Shown: positions 38,395 to 52,426, numbered from the stretch's first letter. The stretch: 64,000 bases of DNA from an uncultured Roseovarius sp. (GCA_947503145.1 CANNCP010000004.1:186001-250000); one strand, 5' to 3'. The notes: generated from the sequence alone by a model not told the origin. Made by a program: numbers and translations.

Positions 38395-39102
38395 TTAGCG
38401 ACGGCCGCCGGCGCCGCGCGGCGCTGGACCATCCTGAAGTTCCTGGGCCTTGCGATCACGTGCACCTGGATCGTGCTCCATGATCTCGCCCTTGAAGATC
38501 CAGACCTTGATGCCGATGATGCCATAGGCAGTCACGGCTTCGATATGGGCGTAATCAATGTCCGCACGCAGGGTATGCAGGGGCACGCGGCCCTCGCGAT
38601 ACCATTCGGTCCGGGCGATCTCGGCACCGCCAAGGCGGCCCGCGACGTTGACCCGGATACCCAGGCCCCCCATGCGCATGGCGTTTTGCACGGCACGTTT
38701 CATTGCCCGGCGAAAGCTGACCCGACGCTCCAGCTGCTGGGCGATGCTTTCCCCCACCAGCGCCGCGTCAAGCTCGGGCTTGCGCACTTCGACGACGTTC
38801 AGATGCAGCTCGGACGCGGTCATGTCGGCCAGCTTGCGGCGCAGCGTCTCGATATCCGCGCCTTTCTTGCCGATGATCACGCCGGGACGTGCGGTGTGGA
38901 TCGTCACGCGGCACTTCTTGTGCGGCCGCTCGATGATCACACGGCTGATGCCCGCCTGCTTGCACTCGGTCTTGATGAAATCGCGCATTGCGATGTCTTC
39001 CAGCAGCAGATTGCCGTAATCCTTGGTATCTGCATACCAACGGCTGTCCCATGTGCGGTTGATCTGAAGGCGCATGCCAATCGGATTGACTTTATTTCCC
39101 AT
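38395..39102 (-). CDS. rpsC: 30S ribosomal protein S3
   Basis: [26 protein letters not shown]-domain [14 protein letters not shown]. Confidence 0.98.
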   Translation of the reverse strand: MGNKVNPIGMRLQINRTWDSRWYADTKDYGNLLLEDIAMRDFIKTECKQAGISRVIIERPHKKCRVTIHTARPGVIIGKKGADIETLRRKLADMTASELHLNVVEVRKPELDAALVGESIAQQLERRVSFRRAMKRAVQNAMRMGGLGIRVNVAGRLGGAEIARTEWYREGRVPLHTLRADIDYAHIEAVTAYGIIGIKVWIFKGEIMEHDPGARDRKAQELQDGPAPRGAGGRR

Positions 39103-39482
39103 CAGGCTTGCTCCTCAACTTCGCGAACTTTGATCGTCAGTTCCGAGAACGGCTTGCGCAACGCGCCGAACCGGCCCCGGGCACGCGGGCGACCGCGCTT
39201 CATGACGAGGTTCTTGCCGACATAGGCCTCTGCGACCACCAGCTCGTCAACATCCAGGTTATGGTTGTTTTCGGCATTGGCGATGGCCGATTGCAGGCAT
39301 TTGCGCACATCTTCGGCGATCCGCTTCTTCGAGAAAGCCAGATCGTTCAGCGCTTTGTCCACTTTCTTGCCACGGATGAGCGCGGCCAGAAGATTCAGCT
39401 TTTGCGGGCTGGTGCGAAGCATGCGCAGTTTTGCCATTGCTTCGTTGTCGGCCACGCGGCGGGGGTTCTTTTCCTTGCCCAT
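39102..39482 (-). CDS. rplV: 50S ribosomal protein L22
   Basis: [52 protein letters not shown]. Confidence 0.98.
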   Translation of the reverse strand: MGKEKNPRRVADNEAMAKLRMLRTSPQKLNLLAALIRGKKVDKALNDLAFSKKRIAEDVRKCLQSAIANAENNHNLDVDELVVAEAYVGKNLVMKRGRPRARGRFGALRKPFSELTIKVREVEEQA

Positions 39483-39485
39483 GAC

Positions 39486-39764
39486 TTATTTCCGCTTCGC
39501 TTTTTTGTCGGCGGCATGACCTGTGTAGGTCCGGGTCGGCGAATACTCACCGAACTTCTGACCGATCATGTCTTCGCTGACGTTGACAGGGATATGTTTC
39601 CGACCGTTGTAGACGCCAAACGTCAGGCCCACGAACTGGGGCAGGATCGTCGAACGGCGCGACCATATCTTGATGACTTCATTACGACCGCCCTCACGCG
39701 ATGCTTCGGCTTTCTTAAGCACGTAGGCATCGACAAAGGGGCCTTTCCATACAGAACGCGACAT
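39486..39764 (-). CDS. rpsS: 30S ribosomal protein S19
   Basis: [20 protein letters not shown]...[30 protein letters not shown]. Confidence 0.98.
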   Translation of the reverse strand: MSRSVWKGPFVDAYVLKKAEASREGGRNEVIKIWSRRSTILPQFVGLTFGVYNGRKHIPVNVSEDMIGQKFGEYSPTRTYTGHAADKKAKRK

Positions 39765-39766
39765 GT

Positions 39767-40609
39767 TTACCGGCCCTTTTTCTTGGCGTGACGCGAGCGG
39801 ATGATCAGCTTCTGCGACGCCTTGTTCTTGTTGCGGGTGCGGGCACCCTTGGTCGGCTTGCCCCAGGGCGTGACCGGGTGACGACCACCCGAGGTCCGAC
39901 CCTCACCACCACCATGAGGGTGATCGACCGGGTTCATGACCACACCGCGGACAGAAGGACGAATGCCCTTGTGACGCATGCGGCCAGCCTTGCCGTAGTT
40001 CTGGTTGGAGTTGTCGGGGTTCGAGACCGCACCAACCGTCGCCTTGCATTCCTGGCGGACCAGGCGCAATTCGCCGCTGCTGATACGCACCTGCGCGTAG
40101 CCACCATCACGACCGACAAACTGGCCGTAGGTTCCGGCTGCGCGGGCGATCTGCCCACCCTTGCCCGGCTTCAGCTCGATATTGTGGACGATTGTGCCGA
40201 TCGGCATGCCCGAGAACGGCATGCAGTTGCCCGGCTTGATGTCGACCTTGTCGCCGGCGACGATCTTATCGCCGATGGCCAGACGCTGCGGCGCCAGGAT
40301 ATACGCCTGCTCACCGTCCTCATACTTGACGAGCGCGATAAAGGCGGTCCGGTTGGGGTCATATTCAATCCGCTCGACCGTGGCCGCGACATCGAATTTG
40401 TTCCGTTTGAAATCAACGATACGGTAGAGGCGTTTCGCCCCGCCACCGCGCCTGCGTGATGTGATACGTCCGGTGTTGTTCCGGCCGCCCGATTTCGACA
40501 GACCCTCGGTGAGGGCCTTGACGGGGCGTCCTTTGTACAGCTCCGAACGGTCGATCAGCACCAGCCCGCGCTGGCCCGGCGTCGTTGGCTTATACGACTT
40601 GAGTGCCAT
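39767..40609 (-). CDS. rplB: 50S ribosomal protein L2
   Basis: [81 protein letters not shown]. Confidence 0.98.
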   Translation of the reverse strand: MALKSYKPTTPGQRGLVLIDRSELYKGRPVKALTEGLSKSGGRNNTGRITSRRRGGGAKRLYRIVDFKRNKFDVAATVERIEYDPNRTAFIALVKYEDGEQAYILAPQRLAIGDKIVAGDKVDIKPGNCMPFSGMPIGTIVHNIELKPGKGGQIARAAGTYGQFVGRDGGYAQVRISSGELRLVRQECKATVGAVSNPDNSNQNYGKAGRMRHKGIRPSVRGVVMNPVDHPHGGGEGRTSGGRHPVTPWGKPTKGARTRNKNKASQKLIIRSRHAKKKGR

Positions 40610-40633
40610 GCTTTCTGTCTTCCGTTTAGCAAA

Positions 40634-40654
40634 CGCCCCGGGTTTGATCCGGGG
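40634..40654. repeat. REP-like palindrome GCCCCGG-GTTTGAT-CCGGGGC
   Basis: Member of the dispersed palindrome family, upstream of rplB. Confidence 0.65.
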
Positions 40655-40991
40655 CTATGTAGGATGGATTCGAAACCCACCATGTTTATAGGCCCCCGTA
40701 GGTGCCCGGCTAATACGTTCATACGAACGAAAACGAAGCCCCGGACGAATCCGAGGCCACGCAGATAGGTTCTGTTAGGGGAGACAGCAGGCAGGGTCAA
40801 GCACTTGCAGCGATTATCCCACGCGGTTGCCCTGCCCCGGCCAAAGTCCACGCTCAAGCCGGGCGCAGGTTGTGGTCGCGGCAAGGCCAGCAAAGCGGAC
40901 TCTTCTGCCGTTCACCTTAACCAAGCGAATGTCTCCTATGGTGAAGGTCGATTGTGGAGGGCACTGACTAACAATGCCTTCCACTTGACCG

Positions 40992-41420
40992 TTACGAAGC
41001 TGGCATGGCCATCTTGAATGTTTCATCGCCAGTGACATCAAATGTGCCCTCACCAATCACCTCAAATCCATACCGATTGTAAAACGGAAGACCGATCTTG
41101 TTGTCCTTGAACACTTCGACCGTGAGCGGTCCTTTCAAGGAAACAACATGATCGACCATTTGGCGTCCCATGCCCTTGCCCTGCTGGGCAGGATCAAGGA
41201 ATAAACCGCCGATATCGGTGTCGATCATAGCGATGAATCCAATAGGGGTACCATCATCTTCCAATACCCATGTCTCTGCATTTGGTAGATACATATTGCG
41301 TATGTCTTTGCGCACTTGGTCTCTAACTTCAGGCGCTAAAAATGGATGCGCAAGCGCCTCTGCCTTATCCCAGATTGCTATCAGGGCATCGGTGTCTTCT
41401 GTTTTGTATTTACGGATCAT
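40992..41420 (-). CDS. GNAT-family N-acetyltransferase
   Basis: GLFLDPAQQGKGMGRQMVDHVVSLKGPLTVEVFKDNKIGLPFYNRYGFEVIGEG. Confidence 0.9.
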   Translation of the reverse strand: MIRKYKTEDTDALIAIWDKAEALAHPFLAPEVRDQVRKDIRNMYLPNAETWVLEDDGTPIGFIAMIDTDIGGLFLDPAQQGKGMGRQMVDHVVSLKGPLTVEVFKDNKIGLPFYNRYGFEVIGEGTFDVTGDETFKMAMPAS

Positions 41421-42502
41421 CTTTTTGGCTTTCTGTTTTTCTGTTGAATCGTGTTGATCATTTTTTGAAAGGATTTATCTGCCGATTTACGTTCGGCCAG
41501 AGAAGAAGAATTGAAACGCTCCTCCGTGACTAATTTGTTCCACCGAGCAAGTCTGGACGGATCAATGTCCCCGAACTCCAACGCTCTTCGAATGGCGCAA
41601 CCGGGTTCGGTCTCGTGCTTGCAATCGCTGAAACGACATTGGCCCGCTAGTACGACCATATCTGCAAACACGTCGGCAATTCCGGTCTCAACATCTGTAA
41701 GCTGTAGTTCCCGCATTCCGGGAGTGTCCAACACCGCGCAGCCATCGGGTGTGAAGTGCAGTTGCCGCCGCGTCGTCGTGTGGCGACCTTTGCTGTCTTC
41801 TTCACGTGTAGTAGCCGTTTCAGCGACCCCCTCCAGAAACAGGGCATTGACCAGCGTAGATTTCCCAACGCCAGACGATCCCATAAACGCAACAGTTTGC
41901 CCTGGCTTACACCAAGGTGCGAGCTTGGCAATCGGCTCGTCGCTCAAGGCATTAAGCACTTCCACAAGAACACAGTTCGAAATTGCGCTTGCCTCATTCA
42001 CGTAGGATTCTGGCTCATCACAAAGATCAACCTTAGTGAGCAAGATGACAGGCGTTACTTCCGCCTCAAATGCCAAGGCAACATAGCGCTCAAGCCGCGC
42101 AATGTTGAAATCTCTGTTGCACGAAGACACTATAAAAACCGTGTCCACGTTCGCAGCTATCAATTGCCTCTTGCGGTCTGAACCGGGCGCACGGCGTTCA
42201 AACACGCTCCTGCGTTGCAGAACCTTGCTACTGGATGGATGATGCCGATCATAAAGCAGCCAATCACCCACCGTCGCGTCAGACTTCGGTGGGATAACCG
42301 TATCAAGACTGTCACCCAGTACGTGCAGGCCTGTCCTGTGGACTTCAACCACTCGGACAGGCGATGCATCAGCAGTGTCGTCAATCTTGGTTTGTTGGCT
42401 AAAGAAAGGCTTCCAGCCGAGTTTTTCCAATGGCGAGCGTTCGCGTTTTGGAATTTTGCCAGCACCCGAAGGCGGCAAAAATTGGGAATAGTCCCGTGTC
42501 AT
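41417..42502 (-). CDS. rsgA: small-ribosomal-subunit-dependent GTPase A (RsgA/YjeQ)
   Basis: Circularly permuted GTPase motifs TKVDL, GSSGVGKSTLVNAL, DTPGMREL; zinc motif CRFSDCKHETEPGCAI. Confidence 0.95.
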   Translation of the reverse strand: MTRDYSQFLPPSGAGKIPKRERSPLEKLGWKPFFSQQTKIDDTADASPVRVVEVHRTGLHVLGDSLDTVIPPKSDATVGDWLLYDRHHPSSSKVLQRRSVFERRAPGSDRKRQLIAANVDTVFIVSSCNRDFNIARLERYVALAFEAEVTPVILLTKVDLCDEPESYVNEASAISNCVLVEVLNALSDEPIAKLAPWCKPGQTVAFMGSSGVGKSTLVNALFLEGVAETATTREEDSKGRHTTTRRQLHFTPDGCAVLDTPGMRELQLTDVETGIADVFADMVVLAGQCRFSDCKHETEPGCAIRRALEFGDIDPSRLARWNKLVTEERFNSSSLAERKSADKSFQKMINTIQQKNRKPKR

Positions 42503-42796
42503 TGTTGTGAACTTTCGTGTTCGGGGCACGGATCAAGGCCGCGCCATAATGTGTAGAAAAACTAGGTCGCAAAAAACCATTCGCCGACGACAAAAACGCG
42601 GCGTTTGCTTGGTTTGAATTTGCACCGGGAGGACGCTTTGCCTCCCCACATTATCGGGACATAAAATCTCCAAGAACACGCGATTTAGGTAACTTAGGAC
42701 GGTAGATTTTGCAAGCAATCCAGTCAAGCAAAAAGGTATAAGCAGACAGCCTTGCACGCCGCAGCATTGAGTAATGAGGGCTCTTTGCTGCCATTC

Positions 42797-42832
42797 ACAA
42801 AAAAACCCCGGCCACTTTCGCAGCCGGGGTTT
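42797..42832 (-). terminator. rho-independent terminator downstream of rplW
   Basis: Minus strand AACCCCGGC-N10-GCCGGGGTT followed by a T-run. Confidence 0.85.
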
Positions 42833-42844
42833 CCCGAAATTCCC

Positions 42845-42865
42845 GCCCCGGACCTGATCCGGGGC
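42845..42865. repeat. REP-like palindrome GCCCCGGA-CCTGA-TCCGGGGC
   Basis: 21-nt palindrome. Confidence 0.75.
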
Positions 42866-42899
42866 CTCGAAACTTAACCGTTCCGCCAGGAACAGCGAG

Positions 42900-42920
42900 G
42901 TCCCGGGTCAGGCCCGGGAC
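42900..42920. repeat. REP-like palindrome GTCCCGGG-TCAGG-CCCGGGAC (loop inverted relative to 42845-42865)
   Basis: 21-nt palindrome. Confidence 0.75.
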
Positions 42921-42929
42921 GGGGCTGCT

Positions 42930-43226
42930 TTACAGCCCGGTGCTCACGTCGATCGTGTTGCCCTCTTCGAGCGTCACATAGGCCTTCTTGACGTTCGCCC
43001 GCTTGCCGGGGCGACCGCGGAACCGCTTGACCTTGCCTTTGGTGATCGTCGTGTTCACGGCCTTCACCTTGACACCAAAGAGTGACTCTACGGCCTCCTT
43101 GATCTGCGGTTTGTTGGAGGCCATCGCCACTTCAAAGACGACCCCGCCGTGCTCGGACGACATGGTGGCTTTCTCGGTGATGACCGGCTTGCGGATCACG
43201 TCGTAATGTTCTGCTTTCGCGCTCAT
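42930..43226 (-). CDS. rplW: 50S ribosomal protein L23
   Basis: [52 protein letters not shown]. Confidence 0.98.
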   Translation of the reverse strand: MSAKAEHYDVIRKPVITEKATMSSEHGGVVFEVAMASNKPQIKEAVESLFGVKVKAVNTTITKGKVKRFRGRPGKRANVKKAYVTLEEGNTIDVSTGL

Positions 43227-43855
43227 TTCACGTCACCTTTCCCCAAACGGGCTTCCAGTGCCTCGACACCCGCCTTGGTCAGCACGAGCGTGTCGCGCTT
43301 GAGGATGTCATAGACGTTTGCGCCCATCGTCGGCAGAATATCCAGCCCATCGATGTTGCGGGCGGCCTTGGCGAAATTTTCGTTCACCTCGGTGCCGTCG
43401 ATGATCAGCGCGCGCTTCCAGCCCAGTTCCTTGACCTGCTTGGCCAGGGCACCGGTTTTGCCGTCGGACGCGGCGCTGTCGATCACGATCAGCTCGCCGG
43501 CCTTTGCCTTGGCGCTCAGCGCCATCTTCAGACCCAGCATGCGCACCTTCTTGGGCAGATCATGCGCGTGGCTGCGCACGACCGGACCCTTGTAGATGCC
43601 ACCACCGCGAAAGATCGGAGCCGACCGCGCGCCGTGGCGTGCGCCGCCGGTGCCCTTCTGCCGATAGATCTTCTTGGTCGAATAGCTGACCTCGGACCGG
43701 GTCTTGACCTTGTGCGTGCCGGCCTGCGCCTTGTTGCGCTGCCAGCGGACGACGCGGTGCAGGATGTCTGCGCGCGGCTCCAGGTCGAAGATGTCTTCGC
43801 CCAGATCGACCGAGCCGGCCTTGCTGCCGTCCAGTTTGATCACGTCGAGTTTCAT
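43223..43855 (-). CDS. rplD: 50S ribosomal protein L4
   Basis: [52 protein letters not shown]. Confidence 0.98.
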   Translation of the reverse strand: MKLDVIKLDGSKAGSVDLGEDIFDLEPRADILHRVVRWQRNKAQAGTHKVKTRSEVSYSTKKIYRQKGTGGARHGARSAPIFRGGGIYKGPVVRSHAHDLPKKVRMLGLKMALSAKAKAGELIVIDSAASDGKTGALAKQVKELGWKRALIIDGTEVNENFAKAARNIDGLDILPTMGANVYDILKRDTLVLTKAGVEALEARLGKGDVK

Positions 43856-44712
43856 TCCTCGCCTTCCTTCTTCTCGGCAGCTTGGGCTTCGGCGACCGCA
43901 TCGGTCCCGGCCTCTTCTGCGGCTTGTGCGTCGAGCGCGGCCTGTTCGGCTTCGGCTGCTGCTGCGGCGGTGGCTTCGGCCTCTGCTGCTGCGGCGGCGG
44001 CAGCTTCTTCAGCGGCCTTGGCTGCGGCTTCGGCTGCGGACTTCAGCGCGGCGGGCAGAATCGCGTTCTCGGGGAACGGCTTCTTGACCGCATCCTTGAC
44101 CGTGACCCAGCCACCCTTGGAGCCGGGGACCGCGCCCTTGACCATGATCAGGCCACGATCGGCGTCGGTTCTGACCACTTGCAGGTTCTGCGTGGTGATC
44201 CGGGCCGCGCCCATGTGACCGGCCATCTTCTTGCCTTTGAAGACCTTGCCGGGGTCCTGACACTGGCCGGTGGAGCCGTGCGAACGGTGCGAGATCGAAA
44301 CGCCGTGGGTCATTTCCAGACCCTTGAAGTTGTGACGCTTCATCGCACCGGCAAAACCCTTACCGATCGAAGTGCCGCAGACATCGACATACTGACCTTC
44401 AAAGTAATGGTTCGCGGTGATTTCTTCACCGACCGCGATCATTGCTTCGGGTGCCACGCGGAATTCAGCGATCTTGCGCTTGGGTTCCACCTTGGCGGCG
44501 GCAAAGTGGCCGCGCATTGCCTTTGAGGTCCGCTTGGCCTTGGCCGTGCCGGCGCCCAGCTGAATCGCGGTATAGCCGTGGGTCTCAGGGGTGCGTGTCG
44601 CCACGACCTGAAGTTTGTCCAATTGAAGAACGGTCACAGGAATCTGCTTGCCGTCTTCCATGAAAAGCCGGGTCATGCCGACTTTCTTTGCGATAATACC
44701 AGAGCGCAACAT
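43852..44712 (-). CDS. rplC: 50S ribosomal protein L3 with long Ala/Glu-rich C-terminal extension
   Basis: [37 protein letters not shown]...; tail [58 protein letters not shown]. Confidence 0.98.
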   Translation of the reverse strand: MLRSGIIAKKVGMTRLFMEDGKQIPVTVLQLDKLQVVATRTPETHGYTAIQLGAGTAKAKRTSKAMRGHFAAAKVEPKRKIAEFRVAPEAMIAVGEEITANHYFEGQYVDVCGTSIGKGFAGAMKRHNFKGLEMTHGVSISHRSHGSTGQCQDPGKVFKGKKMAGHMGAARITTQNLQVVRTDADRGLIMVKGAVPGSKGGWVTVKDAVKKPFPENAILPAALKSAAEAAAKAAEEAAAAAAAEAEATAAAAAEAEQAALDAQAAEEAGTDAVAEAQAAEKKEGEE

Positions 44713-44726
44713 GTCTACTGCCCTCC

Positions 44727-45035
44727 TTAAACCGAAATCTGCACATCCACACCAGCAGCCAGGTCGAGCTTCATCAGCGCGTCCACGGTCTGTGGTGTGG
44801 GATCAACGATATCCAGCAGGCGTTTGTGCGTGCGGATTTCCCATTGATCGCGGGATTTCTTGTTCACGTGGGGGCCACGCAGAACGGTAAATTTTTCGAT
44901 CTTGTTCGGCAGCGGGATCGGGCCTCGCACCTCGGCGCCGGTGCGCTTCGCGGTGTTGACGATTTCCTGCGTGCTGGCATCCAGTACGCGGTAATCAAAG
45001 GCCTTCAGCCGGATGCGAATGTTCTGACTTTGCAT
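44727..45035 (-). CDS. rpsJ: 30S ribosomal protein S10
   Basis: [76 protein letters not shown]. Confidence 0.98.
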   Translation of the reverse strand: MQSQNIRIRLKAFDYRVLDASTQEIVNTAKRTGAEVRGPIPLPNKIEKFTVLRGPHVNKKSRDQWEIRTHKRLLDIVDPTPQTVDALMKLDLAAGVDVQISV

Positions 45036-45128
45036 TGTCGTAGCCTTTCGCGGCTTTTGGTGTTGATAGGAGGAGTGCCGGACCACCCGGCCCCCTCGTC
45101 GAACTTCCCCCGGCTTTAACGGAGGGAG

Positions 45129-45149
45129 GTCCCGGGCATGACCCGGAAC
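45129..45149. repeat. degenerate REP-like palindrome GTCCCGGGCATGACCCGGAAC
   Basis: Member of the dispersed family, between tuf and rpsJ. Confidence 0.55.
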
Positions 45150-45216
45150 CCCGCTTGTATGGTTCGCCTATGCGGTCTCGGTGAAAGTTGCAATCACCTG
45201 CCGCACAGATAATCCC

Positions 45217-46392
<1,176 letters not shown>

Positions 46393-46422
46393 GTTGGTGG
46401 CTCCTCTTCTTGTCTGTCAGGT

Positions 46423-46475
46423 GGTGGGTCAAAAACCCACCCTACGGTGTGGGTAGGGCGGGACAAAGACCCGCC
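46423..46475. repeat. two related intercistronic hairpins between fusA and tuf
   Basis: GGTGGGT-CAAAA-ACCCACC (46423-46441) and GGCGGG-ACAAAGA-CCCGCC (46457-46475). Confidence 0.7.
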
Positions 46476-46482
46476 ACCCGGG

Positions 46483-48606
<2,124 letters not shown>

Positions 48607-48632
48607 GGGGCTGCTTCCTCAGAGTATCTGTT

Positions 48633-49124
<492 letters not shown>

Positions 49125-49207
49125 CTATCGGTCGCGCCCCGATGTTGAAACCGGGGCCTCTTGGCGGCGCGAAATCCCGAAGTAGCTCCGGGATGACGCC
49201 AAAGGGG

Positions 49208-49579
49208 TCACTTGGGACGCTTGGCACCGTACTTCGAACGGCGCTGCTTGCGGTCCTTGACACCCTGGGTATCCAGAACACCGCGCAGGATGTGGTAACG
49301 CACACCCGGAAGGTCCTTGACACGGCCGCCGCGGATCAGCACGACGCTGTGCTCTTGCAGGTTGTGGCTCTCGCCGGGGATATAGCTGATCACCTCAAAA
49401 CCATTGGTCAGGCGCACTTTGGCAACCTTCCGCATGGCCGAGTTCGGCTTCTTCGGTGTCGTTGTGTAGACGCGCGTGCATACGCCGCGCTTCTGCGGGC
49501 AGCCCTGAAGGTGCTGCGACTTCTGCGTTCTTGCTTTCGGCTGCCGCGGCTTGCGGATCAGCTGTTGGATCGTTGGCAT
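49208..49579 (-). CDS. rpsL: 30S ribosomal protein S12
   Basis: [96 protein letters not shown]. Confidence 0.99.
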   Translation of the reverse strand: MPTIQQLIRKPRQPKARTQKSQHLQGCPQKRGVCTRVYTTTPKKPNSAMRKVAKVRLTNGFEVISYIPGESHNLQEHSVVLIRGGRVKDLPGVRYHILRGVLDTQGVKDRKQRRSKYGAKRPK

Positions 49580-49928
49580 TCCGGTCTATCCCCGTCTCTC
49601 AACACATGTCTGCATGGGGCGTCCCATGCGGGTTAATCTCGTCTCAAACACGTCACGCATCCGCAAAAGCGCAATGACCGCAATCGTTCCCATTCCGAGG
49701 TGAACGACGCGGCTGGTTCCCAGAGGATCGAGGCGTAACAAGGTGCCTGGATCTTGACCACTTCAGTTTTGATATCGGCGTTCGGGGCAGAACCCTGAGG
49801 CCGGATGGGGGGCGTATAGGCGCTTGCTTAGGCGTTGTCAACAGCCCCGCCAGCCTCACTGCACCTTGTCTCGACACCAGGCGGCTGGCATGGTGAAGAC
49901 GGGCAAGGCATACGGGAAATCGAGTGAA

Positions 49929-50765
49929 ATGGACAGCCGCAAGATGCAGGTGATCGGGCTTTGCCGGTTCTCCTATCCCGCGCTTGGCGGCTTCCAGGTC
50001 GAGCATGAATCACCTGCGGCGCGCGCGGCCTTTCTTTATGATCCGGTACGGATGGAAGAGCGCTTTGCTACCTTCGAGACACTTACCCTGCCGCCCCTGC
50101 GCGCCCAGACCGATTCTGATTTCACCCTGCTCATCGTCGTGGGCACCGCCATGCCCGAGGCATTGCTGGCCCGTCTGCTTGATCTGGTAGAGGACATGCC
50201 GCAGGCGGTGGTCGTTGCGCGCACGCCGGGCCGTCACCGGCAGGTCATGCGCGAGGTGATCAACGCCGCGCGCACCGAGACCGGGTTGCCCAGCCTGCAA
50301 TTCCGCATGGACGACGATGACGCAGTTGCCTGCAACTTTGTCGAGCGGCTCCGCGAGGCGGCGGCGGACCTCGCGCCGCTGATCACGAAACATCGCTATG
50401 TGGGCATCGACTTTAACCAAGGGTTCATTGCACGCATCACCCCCGAAGGGATTCGCGCCAAACCCACGACCGAGACGCTCTGGACCTCCGCGCTCGGGAT
50501 GGCAGTGGCGCCGGGTGCTTCGCGCGGGATCATGAATTTCAGCCACGCCAAGCTGAGCCGCGTCATGCCCGTCGTCGCCCTGCCCGGCGAGGACATGTTC
50601 ATCCGCGGTCATAACGAGTTCAACGATTCACGCCAGAAGGACGGGATCAGGCCGGTAGGCCTGCCGCCTCTGGACGCGGCAGGCGAGGCGCAGTTTCGCG
50701 ATCTGTTCAACATCGACGCGGACCATGTGCGCCGCGTCATGGCCCCCGGAACAAGGAACACCTGA
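49929..50765 (+). CDS. putative glycosyltransferase (putative rhamnosyltransferase family), copy 1
   Basis: MQVIGLCRFSYPALGGFQVEHES...LPPLRAQTDSDFTLLIVVG...FRMDDDDAVACNFVERL. Confidence 0.75.
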   Translation: MDSRKMQVIGLCRFSYPALGGFQVEHESPAARAAFLYDPVRMEERFATFETLTLPPLRAQTDSDFTLLIVVGTAMPEALLARLLDLVEDMPQAVVVARTPGRHRQVMREVINAARTETGLPSLQFRMDDDDAVACNFVERLREAAADLAPLITKHRYVGIDFNQGFIARITPEGIRAKPTTETLWTSALGMAVAPGASRGIMNFSHAKLSRVMPVVALPGEDMFIRGHNEFNDSRQKDGIRPVGLPPLDAAGEAQFRDLFNIDADHVRRVMAPGTRNT

Positions 50766-50766
50766 A

Positions 50767-51591
50767 ATGCGAGTCATCGGCATCTGCCGCTTTTCCTACC
50801 CCGCGCTTGGCGGGTTCAAGCGGATGCACGATACCGTCGAGGCCCGCGAGGCCTATCTCTATGCAGCTGAGCGGATGGAACTGCGCTTTGCGCATTTCGA
50901 AGCGCTCGCCCTGCCATCGATTCGCGCCCAGACCGATCCCGATTTCACCTTTCTCATCGTGATCGGCGAACGCATGCCGGAGCCGTACCTGTCGCGCCTG
51001 CACGATCTGTGTGCATCTGTCCCGCAGATCCGGATCGTGCCGCGCCCACCGCAGAAACACCGGCTGGCGCTGCAACTGGCCATCCAGGAAGAACTGGGCG
51101 CCAATGACGAGGACACGCTCCAGTTCCGGCTCGATGACGACGATGCGATGGGCGTCGATTTCGTCGCCCAGTGCCGCAGCGTCGCCCGGCGCAGCGGTCG
51201 CTTGCGCCGCCGCGAGCCGCGAATGGTGATCGAGTTCAACAGCGGCTATTCGGCACGGCTGTCAGCGAACGGGATCAGCGCCGAGCCGGTCATCACATCT
51301 TTCTGGGCCTGCGGCCTCGGCGTGACCTTTCCGGCGGGCGATACACGCACCGTGATGAATTATGGCCACCACAAGCTGCACCATGCCATGCCTGCGGTGA
51401 TCCACCCGCGCCCCCCGATGTATATCCGCGCCAAGCATGAAGACAACGACAGCGCTGCGAAATTCAGGACCGGTCCGCTAAAGCCGCTCGACGACGCCAT
51501 GCGTCAGCTCTTTCGCGACCGCTTCAACGTCGATGAAGCAGAGATCTGCCGGATTTTCGCAGACCAAGCCGCGCTTCGCGGTAAAGGGTGA
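50767..51591 (+). CDS. putative glycosyltransferase (putative rhamnosyltransferase family), copy 2
   Basis: MRVIGICRFSYPALGGFKRMHDT...LPSIRAQTDPDFTFLIVIG...FRLDDDDAMGVDFVAQ, paralogous to the preceding gene. Confidence 0.75.
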   Translation: MRVIGICRFSYPALGGFKRMHDTVEAREAYLYAAERMELRFAHFEALALPSIRAQTDPDFTFLIVIGERMPEPYLSRLHDLCASVPQIRIVPRPPQKHRLALQLAIQEELGANDEDTLQFRLDDDDAMGVDFVAQCRSVARRSGRLRRREPRMVIEFNSGYSARLSANGISAEPVITSFWACGLGVTFPAGDTRTVMNYGHHKLHHAMPAVIHPRPPMYIRAKHEDNDSAAKFRTGPLKPLDDAMRQLFRDRFNVDEAEICRIFADQAALRGKG

Positions 51592-52426
51592 ATATCCCGC
51601 TCGCCACCACGATCCCTGCCCCGAGCAGGGTCAATGGCACCGGCCATTCACCAAAGACGAACCAGCCCAGCACCAGCGCCCAGAGCAACGAGGTGTAGCG
51701 GAACGGTGCGATAAAGCTGATCTCGCCCACCCGCATCGTCATGATGGAAAAGATGTAGCCAGCGATCACGAACACCCCCGCCGCCACGATCAGCCCGCCC
51801 TCGCGCCCGGTCATCGGCACCCATTCCTGTCCCAGGCTCGCCAACCCAAAGACAGACATTACCGTCACCGACGTCACCACCGTGACCAGCATCGAAGGCA
51901 CCTCGCGGCTCAGCCGCCGGGTGCTCAGGTCGCGTACCGTCACACAGGCCACCGCAGCCAGCCCATAAAGGGCATAGACGTTGAATCCCTCTGGTCCGGG
52001 CCGCACGATCAGCATCACGCCGAAGAACCCTACCGAAATCGCCGTCAGCCGCCGCCAGCCCAGCGGTTCCCTGAACACCAGCGCCGCCACCAGAGCCAGG
52101 CTGAGCGGCAGCGCCTGCAAAATCGCGGTCACGTTAGCCAATGGCATGTGAAACAGCGCGGTGAGAAAGCAATAAGTCGCCATCACCTCGGCGGTGGTCC
52201 GGATCGCCATCACCCCCCAGTCACGCCGTGGCACCTTGCGACCAAAGGCCCCCATCCGCCAGGCGATCATCACCACCGCTACCGTCGTCAGGACGCCGCG
52301 CAGAAACAACAGCTGAAAAAGCGGTACATCGCCCGCCAGAACCTTCATCAATGCATCGTTGATCGTGAACCCCGCCATGGAGCCCACCATCAGCAATGCG
52401 CCGGTCATGTTGTCAGAGCGTTTCAT
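51524..52426 (-). CDS. EamA/DMT-family transporter
   Basis: About ten hydrophobic helices: GALLMVGSMAGFTINDALMKVLAGDVPLFQLLFLRGVLTTVAVV... Confidence 0.88.
   Translation of the reverse strand: MKRSDNMTGALLMVGSMAGFTINDALMKVLAGDVPLFQLLFLRGVLTTVAVVMIAWRMGAFGRKVPRRDWGVMAIRTTAEVMATYCFLTALFHMPLANVTAILQALPLSLALVAALVFREPLGWRRLTAISVGFFGVMLIVRPGPEGFNVYALYGLAAVACVTVRDLSTRRLSREVPSMLVTVVTSVTVMSVFGLASLGQEWVPMTGREGGLIVAAGVFVIAGYIFSIMTMRVGEISFIAPFRYTSLLWALVLGWFVFGEWPVPLTLLGAGIVVASGIFTLYREARLGLRKSGRSLLHRR

Noticed and set aside
40555-41056. Short ORFs between rplB and the GNAT gene (112 aa, 80 aa, 70 aa)
   Set aside because: Overlap REP-like repeats and the rplB start, with compositions typical of non-coding DNA; the region more likely holds the rplB promoter.
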